Assembly: GCA_947624745.1 (NCBI GenBank)
Contig: CANQLR010000001.1
Coordinates: 1 to 64,000, forward strand
Source: an uncultured Clostridia bacterium
Lineage (GTDB): Bacteria; Bacillota; Clostridia; Oscillospirales; Ruminococcaceae
Direction of reading: 5' to 3'
DNA: 64,000 bases
The notes beneath the pieces were generated by a model. It saw only the letters and a program-made list of their open reading frames with translations. It was not told the DNA's origin and made no database searches. Numbering within the stretch: position 1 is the stretch's first letter; each line of letters starts with the position of its first letter. The position numbers and the translations under genes are program-made. This document shows, one piece after another, positions 17,364 through 27,285 of the stretch.

Positions 17364-18134
17364 TTAATTCGTGTATTTCAATCCATCCAGCCACTCAATA
17401 ACATCTTCTTTAGCTTCCTCCTGCTCATTCTGCGCAACGCTGCCTCGAACGGCGAGACCGTCCAAAACCGTCGCGCCGGGGCAGGCATTTTCTATGCTGC
17501 TCTTTGTATCCGAAAGTCCGCTGCCCTCATGCGTACAGAACGGGATCACGGTCTTGCCGGCAAAATCGCAGCTTTCGAGGAACGTATAGACAGCCATCGG
17601 CAAATCGCCCCACCAAATCGGATAACCGATAAAGACCGTATCGTACTGATCCGGATTCTCCGGAGGATTGATGATTTCCGGGCGGGCATTGTCGTTTTGC
17701 TCCTGCTTTGCCACATCCGTACATTCATCGTAAGTATCGGGATACGGATTGACTGTGGCGATCTCAAACAGATCCGCCCCGGTTTCTTCCGCGATCATAT
17801 CCGCGATAATATGGGTGTTGCCTTTCTCGATGACGCCGACGCCGTAATTTTCGCCGGTATGTGAGAAATAGGCGACAAGGATTTTGCTGTCAGACGCACC
17901 GCTATCGGTTTCCTCCGATGAATCAGTCGCGGGAGCTGCTGTACTTTCGGGAAAAGTGGTTTTAGCTTCTTGGGATCCTGAGCTTTCATTCGGGATCTGT
18001 TCATCTGACGGCGCAGAATTGCCGCTATCGGACGGTGTAGTTTCTGCATTTCCCGCACAGGCAGCAAGGGATAAAACCATGATCGCCGACAGGTGAAGCG
18101 CAAATAATTTTCTTAATGTTTTGGCACTTGACAT
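17364..18134 (-). CDS. Flavodoxin-domain lipoprotein
   Basis: 256 aa from ATG 18134 (AGGAGG 8 bp before it). A lipoprotein signal ends LSLAAC at Cys26. A Ser/Thr/Glu-rich linker to about residue 85 leads to a flavodoxin domain: ILVAYFSHTGENYG for the FMN phosphate, then IGYPIWWGDLPMAVYTFLE and IPFCTHEGSGLSDTKSSI. These surface flavodoxins probably carry electrons at the membrane. It is intact although both neighbours are broken aldo/keto reductases. Confidence 0.9.
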   Translation of the reverse strand: MSSAKTLRKLFALHLSAIMVLSLAACAGNAETTPSDSGNSAPSDEQIPNESSGSQEAKTTFPESTAAPATDSSEETDSGASDSKILVAYFSHTGENYGVGVIEKGNTHIIADMIAEETGADLFEIATVNPYPDTYDECTDVAKQEQNDNARPEIINPPENPDQYDTVFIGYPIWWGDLPMAVYTFLESCDFAGKTVIPFCTHEGSGLSDTKSSIENACPGATVLDGLAVRGSVAQNEQEEAKEDVIEWLDGLKYTN

Positions 18135-18212
18135 AAGCTGTCCTCCTATTATTTTTTTACCGGAGAAAGCCACGAATCAGATCAACTCTTTCTGTATTCC
18201 ATAATAACCTCA

Positions 18213-19340
18213 TTATACGCGGTCAAACTGTGCCGCACAGTCATTCAGTCTTGTTATAACATTGATCTGCTGAGGGCATACCAGCTCGCACTGACCGCAT
18301 GCGATGCAATCGGAAGCACGACCGCCATTATTTACTGCCTCTGCATATTGACGTGTGCCTTCCTTCAACTGCCCCATACGAGCTGTTGGTTACGGGCGGC
18401 AAAAATCTCAGGAATCGCGATCTTTTTCGGACAGCCAGCCGTGCAGTACCGGCAGGCGGTGCAGGGAATGGATTTTACACCGGTCATAATTTCCTGTGCC
18501 TTGCGGACGATAGCCTGTTCCGCACTGTTCAAAGACTTGAAATCTTTCATGTAGGAGAGATTGGCCCTCATTTGGTCTATGTTGCTCATGCCGGACAGCA
18601 CCGTGATGATCCCGTCCAGAGAAGCGGCGTAGCGGATCGCCCAAGAAGCCAAGGAAGTGTTCGGATCAGCTTCCCGGAATACCTTTTGCACTGCCGCGGG
18701 CGGGTTTGCCAGCGCGCCGCCTTTGACCGGCTCCATTACCACGATGGATTTGCCGTGGCGTCTGGCGACCTCGTAATTCTCACGAGCCGTCACATCGGGA
18801 TTTTCCCAATCGGCGTAATTTTGAGCTGAAGTTGCACAAAATCAGCGTCTGGGTGGGCGGTGAGCAATTCGTCCAGAATATCCGGCGTGGCATGGAAAGA
18901 AAAGCCCCAATGCCGGTTCAGCCCTTTTTCCTTCTGCGCCTTTACAAAATCCCAGATGTGGTATTTGTCATAGGTTTTGTAGTTATCCGCTTTCAAAGCA
19001 TGGAGCAGATAGTAGTCGAAATAGCCTGCGCAGGTTCGCTCAAGACTTGTATAAAACTGCTGCTTGGCGGTCTGCTCATTGTGAGCGCCAACCAAGCGCA
19101 CAGCTTGGTCGCCAGCGTAAAACTCTCACGGGGATAGCGGTCTACCAAAGCCGCTTTCGCTGCCCGCTCGGAATCACCGTCGCCATACACATAGGCGGTA
19201 TCGAAATAGGTCAGTCCCGCCTCCATGAACAGATCCACCATCTTTTTGACCTGTTCCACATCAATTCTTCCTCCCCGTTTGGGCAGACGCATCAGGCCAA
19301 AACCTAGCTTCGGGGTGTTTTCTCCAAAATATCGTTCCAC
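18213..19340 (-). pseudogene. Aldo/keto reductase with three frameshifts (copy 2)
   Basis: Starts at ATG 19340 (PKLGFGLMRLPKRGGRIDVE, GLTYFDTAYVYGDG). Frame changes occur near 19095 (ATKLCAWL to VGAHNEQTAK), near 18813 (VQLQL to NYADWENPDVTAREN) and near 18375 (ending the frame before MGQLKEGTRQYAEAV). The C terminus keeps both cysteine clusters (CTACRYCTAGCPKKI and CIACGQCELVCPQQI). Full length would be ~375 aa, an iron-sulfur AKR. Several lesions in one gene favour true decay. Confidence 0.88.
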
Positions 19341-19383
19341 GGTATCCTCCTCTTACTGTCATGCTTTTATTGCCCATTCGCAT

Positions 19384-20512
19384 TTAATCCATATATGTCT
19401 GATGGTTATTTGTTGCATGATATGTGGCAGCCTCCCGCACGGCAGCCGTGACGTCAAACGCCCCGCCGATCTTCTCGGTCTGCGCCGTGTAATCCCCTGT
19501 CTCAAAAGCACGGTCATAGGCGCTGAGGAAGCTCTTATAATAGTTCAGCTCCGCGCAGAAGGTGGGGTCGGGTTGGATCAACATGCTGTTGTAGACCCTG
19601 ATAATGCCGGACACGGGCACGCCGTAGGCGTTATCGTCAAGGTCGGACCAGTCGCTGCAGCGGTATTTCCAGCTCTCCCGATATTTCTCTTTCATTTCGA
19701 CCAAAGCCTGCTTTTCGTTGTCGGTGAGGGGTCCAGCGTCCTGCATATAGCCGGTGTTGTCCGTCACCTGTGCAAGATCGCTCATGCCCGAGAGAACGGC
19801 AAGCACACCCTCCTGCGAGGTGGCAAAGCGGATCGCAAAGCTTGCAGGGGAGGCGTTGGGGTTAATATTCTGAAAGATATGTTCCGCGCCGGTGGGGACT
19901 TTTGCCAACATGCCGCCCTTTACCGACTCCATGACGATGACCTGCTTGTCGTGCTTGCGAATGACCTCGTAACACTTTTTCGACTGAATAAGCGGCTCCT
20001 CCCAGTCGTAGTAATTGAGAACGATCTGAACGGCGTCGACCTCCGGGTGCTCGGTCAGGATTAGATCCAGATGGGCGGCGTCATCATGATAAGAAAACGC
20101 GATGTGGCGGATCTTACCCTGTTCTTTCCACTGCTTCATGTGGTCAAAGAGATGGGCGTCCTGCACCTACGTGGCATATAGGTAACGGTTCAATAGTCGA
20201 AATATTCCACCCCGCACTTGTCCAGCTGCTCCCCCAAAATAGCTTCCACCTTGTCCTCGGCGGGCGTTTGAAATGTAGGAAATTTCGACACCAGCAGGAA
20301 GCTCTCCCGCGGGTGGCGCTTGACAAGAGTCTCCCGGATCGCGGTCTCGGAAACGCCGTCATGATACACATAGGAGGTATCAAAGTAGGTGAATACCCGC
20401 TCAAGGAAAAGGTCTACCATCTGTTTGAACTGTTCCATGTCGATGTCTGTTGCATTGTCGCTTTTTTGGGAAGGTGCATCAGCCCAAATCCCAATTTTTT
20501 GATTTCACACAT
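19384..20512 (-). pseudogene. Aldo/keto reductase with frameshifts and a stop (copy 3)
   Basis: ATG 20512 follows AGGAGG and begins MCEIKKLGFGLMHLPKK. A shift in the A-run near 20470 leads to DIDMEQFKQMVDLFLE; a second lesion near 20175-20190 (YFDY then stop, and TAG before VQDAHLFDHMKQWKEQGK) breaks the barrel again. From there ~260 codons are open to 19384. The end (SGIIRVYNSMLIQPDPTFC) has no iron-sulfur cluster cysteines, so this copy belongs to a different subgroup from copies 1 and 2. Confidence 0.85.
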
Positions 20513-20527
20513 TGTCAGTTCCTCCTG

Positions 20528-20795
20528 TTATTTATTTTCATTGATATAGGGTCGTATCATGGCCGGTAAAAATAATCTGCAAAATTCTTTTGTGCGTTCC
20601 TCAAAGCTGTATGCGCCGCCCGACATATCCCAACAGAGCATTTCACCGTAGATCACATCTATTAGCGCGCCCGCGAGCGCGTCTACGGGCGTACCGTCCG
20701 TCAGTTCGCCCCGCTCGATTCCCGCTTCGATCATACCCTTCATAGAATCAATATCCATGCGAAGTTTGTCCGTGTTGTACCCCAGGGGAATAAAC
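20528..20795 (-). pseudogene. TetR/AcrR regulator, C-terminal fragment only
   Basis: An open frame carries FEFIPLGYNTDKLRMDIDSM, then IEAGIERGELTDGTPVDALA and FCRLFLPAMIRPYINENK, the ligand-binding end of a TetR protein. The DNA-binding half is absent: the frame runs into the pstS ribosome site on the other strand near 20795. The simplest reading is that a rearrangement joined the pst operon to the middle of this gene. The regulator probably once controlled the adjacent aldo/keto reductases. Confidence 0.72.
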
Positions 20796-20812
20796 TCAAA
20801 GGAGAAATGAAA

Positions 20813-21616
20813 ATGAAAAAAATAATTTTGATTATGCTCACGGCAATTTTTACGACATCTATGCTCACCTCCTGTTCATCTCAAACCAGCTCCACCGTTT
20901 CCACCGACGGCTCAACCTCAATGGAGGAGGTCATCGGAATATTGGGCGAGGCGTTTGAGGAAAAGTTCGGCATTTCATTCACCTACAACCCCACAGGCTC
21001 GGGCTCGGGGATCCAAGCGGTCAAGGAGGGGCGGTGCGACATCGGGCTTTCGAGCCGCAATCTCAAACCCGAGGAAAAGGCTGACGGGCTGTCGGAAACC
21101 GTTTTGGCGAACGATGGAATCGCTGTCATCATCAATCCGCAAAATCCCGTAATCGACCTCGACGTGGAAACTATCGCGAAAATCTACACCGGCGAAATCT
21201 CGAATTGGTCGCAGGTCGGCGGGAACGACGCCGAAATCGTCGTTATCGGGCGCGAGGCAGGCAGCGGCACGCGTGACGGTTTTGAATCGATCACCGGCAC
21301 GGAGGACGCCTGCAAATACCGCCAGGAGCTGACCTCGACCGGCGACGTTATCACCACAGTTTCGCAGAACCCCGACGCGATTGGTTATGCTTCCCTCGCG
21401 GCTGTCGGCGACGGCATCAAGGCCCTTTCGGTGGGCGGCGTTCTGCCGAGCGAGGACACCGTCAAGGACGGCAGCTACGTCATTCAGCGCCCATTCGTGC
21501 TGGTGACAAAAGACGATACCGAGCTTTCCGAAGCGGCTCAAAAATTCTTCGATTTTGCGACATCTGCCGACGCGGCCCGGTACATCTCGCAGGCGGGCGC
21601 GGTGCCTGTAAATTGA
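20813..21616 (+). CDS. pstS: Phosphate-binding lipoprotein PstS
   Basis: 267 aa from ATG 20813, preferred over ATG 20807 because AAAGGAG (20798-20804) is 8 bp from the former and only 2 bp from the latter. The lipobox LTSC ends the signal at Cys21. The mature protein has the phosphate-pocket stretches DGSTSMEEVIG, NPTGSGSGIQAV and GREAGSGTRDGFES. It binds phosphate outside the membrane and hands it to PstC/PstA. First gene of pstSCAB-phoU. Confidence 0.96.
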   Translation: MKKIILIMLTAIFTTSMLTSCSSQTSSTVSTDGSTSMEEVIGILGEAFEEKFGISFTYNPTGSGSGIQAVKEGRCDIGLSSRNLKPEEKADGLSETVLANDGIAVIINPQNPVIDLDVETIAKIYTGEISNWSQVGGNDAEIVVIGREAGSGTRDGFESITGTEDACKYRQELTSTGDVITTVSQNPDAIGYASLAAVGDGIKALSVGGVLPSEDTVKDGSYVIQRPFVLVTKDDTELSEAAQKFFDFATSADAARYISQAGAVPVN

Positions 21617-21626
21617 GAGGTGCGGA

Positions 21627-22490
21627 ATGAAAAAGCAAAGGGCTTTTGAGGATTTCGTTCACGGAATTTTCCTGTTTTTGGGACTTGTAACAGTCGGCTT
21701 TGTGCTGCTGATAACGGTTTACCTCGTCATCGCGGGAATCCCCGCTATCCGCGAAATCGGCATTTTGAACTTCCTGTTCAACATAAAATGGGCTTCAACC
21801 GCGAGCGAGCCGTCCTACGGGATTTTGCCGTTCATTCTGACGAGCGTTTACGGAACGGCGGGGGCGATAATTCTGGGCGTGCCTGTCGGGTTTCTGACCT
21901 CGGTATACCTCGCAAAATTAGCTCCCGAAAAAATTCGGACGGTCGTCTCGGGCGCGGTCAGCCTTTTGGCGGGGATACCGTCGGTCGTTTACGGACTTGT
22001 GGGCATGATGGTGCTTGTCCCGGGCATTCGCAGGCTGTTTCACATTCCCGACGGAGCGAGCCTTTTCGCGGCGATAATCGTGCTTGCGATAATGATTCTG
22101 CCGTCCATCATCAACGTGTCTATAACGGCTCTGGAAGCCGTTCCGCGCGAATATGAGGACGCTTCCCTCGCCCTCGGCGCAACGCCTGTCGAAACATATT
22201 TCAGGGTGTCTGTCCCTGCGGCAAAAAGCGGAATCGCGGCTGCGGTCGTGCTTGGTGTCGGGCGGGCAATCGGCGAAGCTATGGCAGTTATGATGGTGTC
22301 CGGCAACGCGCCGAATATGCCCGAGCTTTTCGGGAGCGTGCGCTTTCTGACGACGGCGGTCGCGAGCGAAATGTCCTATTCAAGCGGCTTGCAGCGGCAG
22401 GCGCTGTTCTCAATCGCCCTTGTCCTGTTTTTGTTTATTATGCTAATCAACGCGGCTCTGAATTTCTTCTTGAAGCGCAGTAAGGAGTGA
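21627..22490 (+). CDS. pstC: Phosphate ABC transporter permease PstC
   Basis: 287 aa, six membrane segments. SVYGTAGAIILGVPVGFLTSV, the gate region AGIPSVVYGLVGMMVLVPG and the EAA-type loop ALGATPVETYFRVSVPAAKSG (contacts PstB) are typical. Ten bp after pstS, with GAGAGG before the ATG. It forms the membrane channel with PstA. Confidence 0.96.
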   Translation: MKKQRAFEDFVHGIFLFLGLVTVGFVLLITVYLVIAGIPAIREIGILNFLFNIKWASTASEPSYGILPFILTSVYGTAGAIILGVPVGFLTSVYLAKLAPEKIRTVVSGAVSLLAGIPSVVYGLVGMMVLVPGIRRLFHIPDGASLFAAIIVLAIMILPSIINVSITALEAVPREYEDASLALGATPVETYFRVSVPAAKSGIAAAVVLGVGRAIGEAMAVMMVSGNAPNMPELFGSVRFLTTAVASEMSYSSGLQRQALFSIALVLFLFIMLINAALNFFLKRSKE

Positions 22491-22495
22491 CGGAG

Positions 22496-23341
22496 ATGAA
22501 ACGAAAAATCAAAATCGCGCTTCTGCGGGCGCTCTGCATAATCAGCGCGACTTTCACCTGCGCGCTTGTGCTGTTCCTCCTCGTCTACATACTCGCAAAG
22601 GGCGTTCCAAACATCTCTTGGGAGCTGCTAAGCGAGAAACCGAGCTACCTTTCGGGCAAAATCGGCATTCTCCCCGACATTCTGAACACCGTTTACATCA
22701 TCGTCGCAACGCTGATTTTCGTCCTGCCGCTCGGGGTTGGGGCGGCGGTCTATCTCACGGAATACGCAAAAAACAAGCGGCTCGTCGCCGTCATCGAATA
22801 CGCCGCCGAAACGCTCTCGGGCATTCCGTCGATAATCTACGGCTTGGTGGGAATGCTGTTTTTCTGCCAATTTTTAGGTATGCAAACCTCGCTTCTGGCG
22901 GGCGCGCTGACCCTCGTCATCATGAACCTCCCGACCGTCATGCGCACCACGCAGGAGAGCTTGAAAACCGTTCCGCAGTCCTACCGGGAGGGCGCGTTCG
23001 GGCTTGGCGCGGGCAAATGGCGGGTAATTCGCACGGTCGTCCTGCCCGGCTGTATCGACGGCGTTATCACGGGCTGTATTCTGTCCGTCGGTCGAATTCT
23101 GGGAGAATCGGCGGCACTGCTGTTTACGGCAGGAACGGCGCACGCGCTCAACGGCTTTTTTGGCGGTCTGCGAAGCTCCGGATCTACTCTGACCGTTTCC
23201 CTTTATATGTACGTCAAGGAGGAGGGCGAGTTCGGCGTGGGATTTGCGATTGCAGCCATTTTAATGGTACTGACGCTGCTCGTAAATCTCCTCGCCATGC
23301 TTGTGGGTCGGTGGTTCAAAAGGAAGCGGAACTATGAATGA
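22496..23341 (+). CDS. pstA: Phosphate ABC transporter permease PstA
   Basis: 281 aa from ATG 22496, with AAGGAG 8 bp upstream; a GTG at 22487 overlapping the pstC stop is the alternative. Six membrane segments, [19 protein letters not shown] and the coupling loop [20 protein letters not shown] are visible. It pairs with PstC. The 3' end overlaps the start of pstB by 8 bp. Confidence 0.95.
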   Translation: MKRKIKIALLRALCIISATFTCALVLFLLVYILAKGVPNISWELLSEKPSYLSGKIGILPDILNTVYIIVATLIFVLPLGVGAAVYLTEYAKNKRLVAVIEYAAETLSGIPSIIYGLVGMLFFCQFLGMQTSLLAGALTLVIMNLPTVMRTTQESLKTVPQSYREGAFGLGAGKWRVIRTVVLPGCIDGVITGCILSVGRILGESAALLFTAGTAHALNGFFGGLRSSGSTLTVSLYMYVKEEGEFGVGFAIAAILMVLTLLVNLLAMLVGRWFKRKRNYE

Positions 23342-24089
23342 AATAATTAAGGTGACTGATTTAAATCTTTGGTACGGGGCGGCGCAGGCACTCCGCCATG
23401 TCAATCTGAATATCCCCGAAAAGACGATTACGGCGCTGATCGGGCCGTCCGGCTGCGGAAAATCAACATTTCTGAAAACGCTTAACCGCATGAACGACCT
23501 TATCCCGAACGTCAGAATTTCGGGCGAGATTTTATACAAGGGTCAGGACATTTTCGCCCGCGACGTTGATGTAAACCTGCTTCGCAAGGAGATCGGCATG
23601 GTGTTCCAAAAGCCGAATCCGTTCCCGATGTCGGTCTACGACAACATCGCCTACGGCCCGCGCACGCACGGGATAAAGAGCCGTGCAAGGCTTGACGATA
23701 TAGTCGAGCAGTCGCTTAAGGACGCGGCGATTTGGGACGAGATCAAGAACAGGTTGAAGAAAAATGCTCTCGGCCTTTCTGGCGGTCAGCAGCAGAGGCT
23801 TTGTATCGCCCGGGCGCTTGCAGTCGAGCCGCAGGTGCTTTTGATGGACGAGCCGACCTCGGCGCTTGACCCGATTTCGACCTCAAAAATCGAGGAATTA
23901 TGTATGCAGCTTAAAGAAAAATACACGATAATCACGGTCACACACAACATGCAGCAGGCGGTGCGAATATCCGATAAAACGGCGTTTTTCCTCTTGGGCG
24001 AGCTTGTAGAGTTCGGCGACACCGAGAAAATTTTCTCGAATCCTGCGGACAAGCGAACCGAGGATTACATCACAGGGAGGTTTGGTTGA
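23334..24089 (+). CDS. pstB: Phosphate ABC transporter ATPase PstB
   Basis: 251 aa from ATG 23334, inside the end of pstA. Walker [16 protein letters not shown]-loop [16 protein letters not shown], signature [15 protein letters not shown], Walker [13 protein letters not shown] and the switch histidine in [10 protein letters not shown] are complete. The QKPNPFPMS segment is specific to PstB among ABC ATPases. It drives phosphate import. Confidence 0.97.
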   Translation: MNEIIKVTDLNLWYGAAQALRHVNLNIPEKTITALIGPSGCGKSTFLKTLNRMNDLIPNVRISGEILYKGQDIFARDVDVNLLRKEIGMVFQKPNPFPMSVYDNIAYGPRTHGIKSRARLDDIVEQSLKDAAIWDEIKNRLKKNALGLSGGQQQRLCIARALAVEPQVLLMDEPTSALDPISTSKIEELCMQLKEKYTIITVTHNMQQAVRISDKTAFFLLGELVEFGDTEKIFSNPADKRTEDYITGRFG

Positions 24090-24739
24090 TGAGGAAAAAT
24101 TTTGATAATCAGCTTAAGGATTTACACCGCGAGCTGACCGCCATGGGAGCAATGTGTGAAAACGCCATCGCGCTCTCGGCAAAGGCGATAAACGGCGGCG
24201 AAAGACCCGAAAATGTGACCGCTCTCACCGTGAAAATCGACGAAAAAGAGCGGGACATCGAGGGAATGTGCATGAAGCTTTTGCTGCAACAGCAGCCCGT
24301 GGCGCGGGATTTGCGGGTGATTTCGTCGGCGCTGAAAATGGTGACGGACATGGAGCGCATCGGCGACAACTCGGGCGACATCGCGGAAATCGTGTCGCTC
24401 GGGCATATCACCCCCGCGCACGACAAGTTAGACATCGACAGCATGGCGCGCGCTACCGTTAAGATGGTTACGGATTCTATCGACGCATTCGTCAAGGGCG
24501 ACGAGGCTCTGGCGCGGTCGGTTATCGCCTATGACGACGTGGTCGACGGTCATTTTAATCGCATAAAAACCGCGCTGATAGCCGCTTTGCAGGGCGTTCA
24601 CGCTGACGGAGAATACGTGCTCGATTTACTTATGATAGCTAAATATTTTGAGCGAATGGCTGACCACGCGGCGAACATAGCGGGGTGGGTCATTTACGCG
24701 CTGACGGGAAAAAAGGCGGAGGGGCAGGGCGCGGGGTGA
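24089..24739 (+). CDS. phoU: PhoU phosphate-signalling protein
   Basis: 216 aa from ATG 24089, overlapping the pstB stop (TGATG) with GGGAGG upstream. Two PhoU three-helix repeats are seen; the first has MCMKLLLQQQPVARDLRVIS and MERIGDNSGDIAEI, the second YFERMADHAANIAGWV. PhoU links the Pst transporter state to the PhoR kinase and holds the Pho response off when phosphate is plentiful. Confidence 0.95.
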   Translation: MRKNFDNQLKDLHRELTAMGAMCENAIALSAKAINGGERPENVTALTVKIDEKERDIEGMCMKLLLQQQPVARDLRVISSALKMVTDMERIGDNSGDIAEIVSLGHITPAHDKLDIDSMARATVKMVTDSIDAFVKGDEALARSVIAYDDVVDGHFNRIKTALIAALQGVHADGEYVLDLLMIAKYFERMADHAANIAGWVIYALTGKKAEGQGAG

Positions 24740-24770
24740 CTGACTTTTCTTTAGGGGACTGCGGGAGGAG

Positions 24771-24871
24771 GGCTCGGGGCGAAGCCCCGACGGTCGCTTC
24801 GCGACCGTCGCTCGGCTCCTTCGGAGCCGAGCGGTGCGCCCTCAGGGCGCACCGGGGGCTTCGCCCGAGCC
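24771..24871. repeat. Triple-hairpin element, class I, copy 2
   Basis: Ends GGCTCGGGGC/GAA/GCCCC (24771-24788) and GGGGC/TTC/GCCCGAGCC (to 24871). Arms: 24789-24809 (stem GACGGTCGC, loop TTC), 24810-24832 (stem GCTCGGCTCC, loop TTC), 24833-24853 (stem GGTGCGCCC, loop TCA). None of these three arms recurs elsewhere in the window, yet the layout is identical. It separates phoU from the phoP promoter by sitting exactly between them. Confidence 0.92.
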
Positions 24872-24892
24872 CGCTGTTTCAGCACTTTCCCC

Positions 24893-24921
24893 TTGATTTT
24901 CCCGCGCCCGCAAGGTATAAT
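24893..24921 (+). promoter_or_regulatory. Promoter of phoP-phoR
   Basis: TTGATT (24893-24898), 17-bp spacer, TATAAT (24916-24921), 19 bp before ATG 24941. It begins 21 bp after the triple-hairpin element, so phoPR can be expressed independently of pst. A PhoP box could not be recognised. Confidence 0.8.
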
Positions 24922-24940
24922 ATAGTGCAGAGGTGATTTT

Positions 24941-25615
24941 ATGATTTACTGCGTTGAAGATGACGGCGGGATCCGCGATCTGATGATATACGCTCTGACC
25001 TCGGCGGGGTTCGAGGCAAAGGGGTTTGAGCGCGGCTCGGAGCTGTTCGATGCCCTAAAAACCGCGCTCCCCGAGCTTATCATGCTCGACATTATGCTCC
25101 CCGGAGAGGACGGCATCGAGATACTCAAAAAGCTGCGCGAAAGCCCTAAAACCGCCGAGATCCCGATAATCATGGCGACTGCAAAAGGGACTGAATATGA
25201 CAAAGTCATCGGGCTTGACCTCGGCGCGGACGATTACCTCGCGAAGCCGTTCGGCATGCTGGAAATGGTTTCCCGCGTGCGTGCGGTGCTTCGGCGGACG
25301 GGCAAAAAGGAGCAAACCGCGACGCTTCGGCTCGGAGGCATCGTCATGAACACCGCCGAGCACACCGTGACCGCCGACGGCGGACGGGTTGTCCTGACCC
25401 TCAAAGAGTACGATTTGCTTAAGCTATTTATGGAAAATATCGGCAAGGTTTTCACCCGCGAACAGCTTCTTTCAGCAGTCTGGGGCGGCGATTTTTACGG
25501 CGAAACCCGCACCGTTGACGTCCACATAAACACCCTGCGCGCGAAATTGGACGGTTGCGGCGGCATGATCGAAACGGTGCGCGGGGTCGGCTACAAAATG
25601 GAGGAAAAACGATGA
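24941..25615 (+). CDS. phoP: OmpR-family response regulator PhoP
   Basis: 224 aa. Receiver domain with acidic pocket EDDG, phospho-acceptor Asp in IMLDIMLPGEDGIEIL and Lys in YLAKPFGMLEMVSRV; C-terminal winged helix with LTLKEYDLLKLFMENIGKVF and RTVDVHINTLRAKLD. It lies directly behind pst-phoU and overlaps a PhoR-type kinase, so control of the phosphate-starvation regulon is the natural role. Confidence 0.94.
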   Translation: MIYCVEDDGGIRDLMIYALTSAGFEAKGFERGSELFDALKTALPELIMLDIMLPGEDGIEILKKLRESPKTAEIPIIMATAKGTEYDKVIGLDLGADDYLAKPFGMLEMVSRVRAVLRRTGKKEQTATLRLGGIVMNTAEHTVTADGGRVVLTLKEYDLLKLFMENIGKVFTREQLLSAVWGGDFYGETRTVDVHINTLRAKLDGCGGMIETVRGVGYKMEEKR

Positions 25616-27270
25616 CAAGGCGAATTTTCCGCTCGATTTTTCTCGTCGCGATGGCGGTTTTTGCGGCGTCGGTGCTGCTGTTTTCGATTATGCTGTATAA
25701 CTATTTTTCGGAAGTTCGGCAGGAGCAGCTTCGGGTTCAGACCGAGCTTGCCGCCAAAGCCGTCACCGCCGAGGGGATCGCATATTTTGACGATTTGGAC
25801 GCGCGCGAGTACCGAATCACACTTATCGCGCCCGACGGCGAGGTAATTTTTGACAGCCGCTCGGACACCGGCGAAATGGAGAATCATCTTGAGCGCGAGG
25901 AGATCAAAAAAGCCCTTGAAACGGGCTTCGGCGAGAGTTCGAGGTATTCGGTCACGCTGATGGAGCGGGCGTTATATTGCGCCGAAAGGCTCCCCGACGG
26001 CTCGGTGCTGCGAATGTCGGTCAGCCAAAACACGCTGCTGACCCTGCTTTTCGGAATGTCCCAGCCGCTCGCCGCGATAATCCTGATCGCGGTCGCGCTG
26101 TCGATGTTTTTGGCGTACCGCCTGTCAAGGCAAATCGTCAAGCCGCTTAATAATCTCAATCTCGACGACCCGCTCTCAAACGGGCAATACGACGAGCTCG
26201 CGCCGCTTTTGCACCGAATCGACAGCCAGCAGCGGCAGATTAAAAAGCAGGCCGACGAGCTGCGGAAGCGGCAGGAGGAGTTTGCCGCCGTTACCGAAAA
26301 TATGGCAGAGGGAATCGTCGTTCTCGGCACGTCGGGCGAGATTTTGAGCATAAATCCCGCCGTGGCAAGGCTTTTTGACGCTTCGGGGAATGTCGTCGGG
26401 CAGCACATGCTGGCCCTGAACCGCATTCCCGAGGTTTCCGAGCTGCTTTCGGCGATGGAAAATGGCAGCCATGCCGAGAAATTTCTCGATTTAAAGGGCA
26501 GAAAATTTCAGCTCGACATCAGTCCCGTTTCGGACGGCGAAAAGGTGTCGGGCGGGGTGCTGCTGATCCTCGACGTGACCGAAAAGGAGCGCGCCGAGCA
26601 GCTTCGGCGGGAGTTCACCGCGAATGTTTCGCACGAGCTGAAAACCCCGCTGCAAACGATTTCGGGAGCGGCGGAGCTCTTGGAAAACGGGCTTGTAAAA
26701 GAGCCTGACAAGCAGGAATTTTACGCGCGTATTCACGGCGAATCCCAAAGAATGATTAGTTTGGTTGAAGATATTATCCGCCTGTCGCACCTCGACGAGG
26801 GCGCGCAGGATATGCCGCGCGAGCGGGTCGATTTGTTTAAGCTTGCTAAGGAAACGGCAAAGCAACTCCTGCCCGAAGCTGAGGCGGCAAAAATCGCCCT
26901 CGAAGTCAGCGGTGAGCCGACCGAAATCAGCGGTATCCCGCAGCTTTTGAGCAGTATAATCTATAATCTGATTGATAATGCGATTAAATATAATCATGAG
27001 GGTGGGCGGGTCGCCGTAAGCGTGAAAAATGCCGATAATAGGGCGATTTTGGCTGTTGAGGATACGGGCATCAGCATTCCGGAAGAGCATCAGGAGCGCA
27101 TTTTCGAGCGGTTCTACCGCGTCGACAAAAGCCGCTCCAAAGCCCTCGGCGGCACGGGTCTCGGGCTGTCGATCGTCAAGCACGCCGCCATGATTCATGG
27201 GGCGAGAATTGGGGTCGAGAGCGAGGTCGGGAAGGGAACGAGGGTGGAGGTGGATTTTCCAAAAGAGTAA
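25612..27270 (+). CDS. phoR: Sensor histidine kinase PhoR
   Basis: 552 aa from ATG 25612 (ATGA overlap with phoP). A membrane segment at ~8-30, a short extracytoplasmic region, a second segment at ~150-170, HAMP-like linker, a PAS domain (GIVVLGTSGEILSINPAVAR), HisKA with FTANVSHELKTPLQTISG, and HATPase_c with IDNAIKYN, EDTGISIPEEH and GGTGLGLSIVKH. It phosphorylates PhoP; PhoU and Pst supply the phosphate signal. Confidence 0.94.
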   Translation: MTRRIFRSIFLVAMAVFAASVLLFSIMLYNYFSEVRQEQLRVQTELAAKAVTAEGIAYFDDLDAREYRITLIAPDGEVIFDSRSDTGEMENHLEREEIKKALETGFGESSRYSVTLMERALYCAERLPDGSVLRMSVSQNTLLTLLFGMSQPLAAIILIAVALSMFLAYRLSRQIVKPLNNLNLDDPLSNGQYDELAPLLHRIDSQQRQIKKQADELRKRQEEFAAVTENMAEGIVVLGTSGEILSINPAVARLFDASGNVVGQHMLALNRIPEVSELLSAMENGSHAEKFLDLKGRKFQLDISPVSDGEKVSGGVLLILDVTEKERAEQLRREFTANVSHELKTPLQTISGAAELLENGLVKEPDKQEFYARIHGESQRMISLVEDIIRLSHLDEGAQDMPRERVDLFKLAKETAKQLLPEAEAAKIALEVSGEPTEISGIPQLLSSIIYNLIDNAIKYNHEGGRVAVSVKNADNRAILAVEDTGISIPEEHQERIFERFYRVDKSRSKALGGTGLGLSIVKHAAMIHGARIGVESEVGKGTRVEVDFPKE

Positions 27271-27285
27271 ATTTGTAATGATAGA

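Noticed and set aside
20700-20812. PhoP boxes upstream of pstS
   Set aside because: No repeated TTAACA-like direct repeats were seen; the upstream sequence is the TetR fragment.
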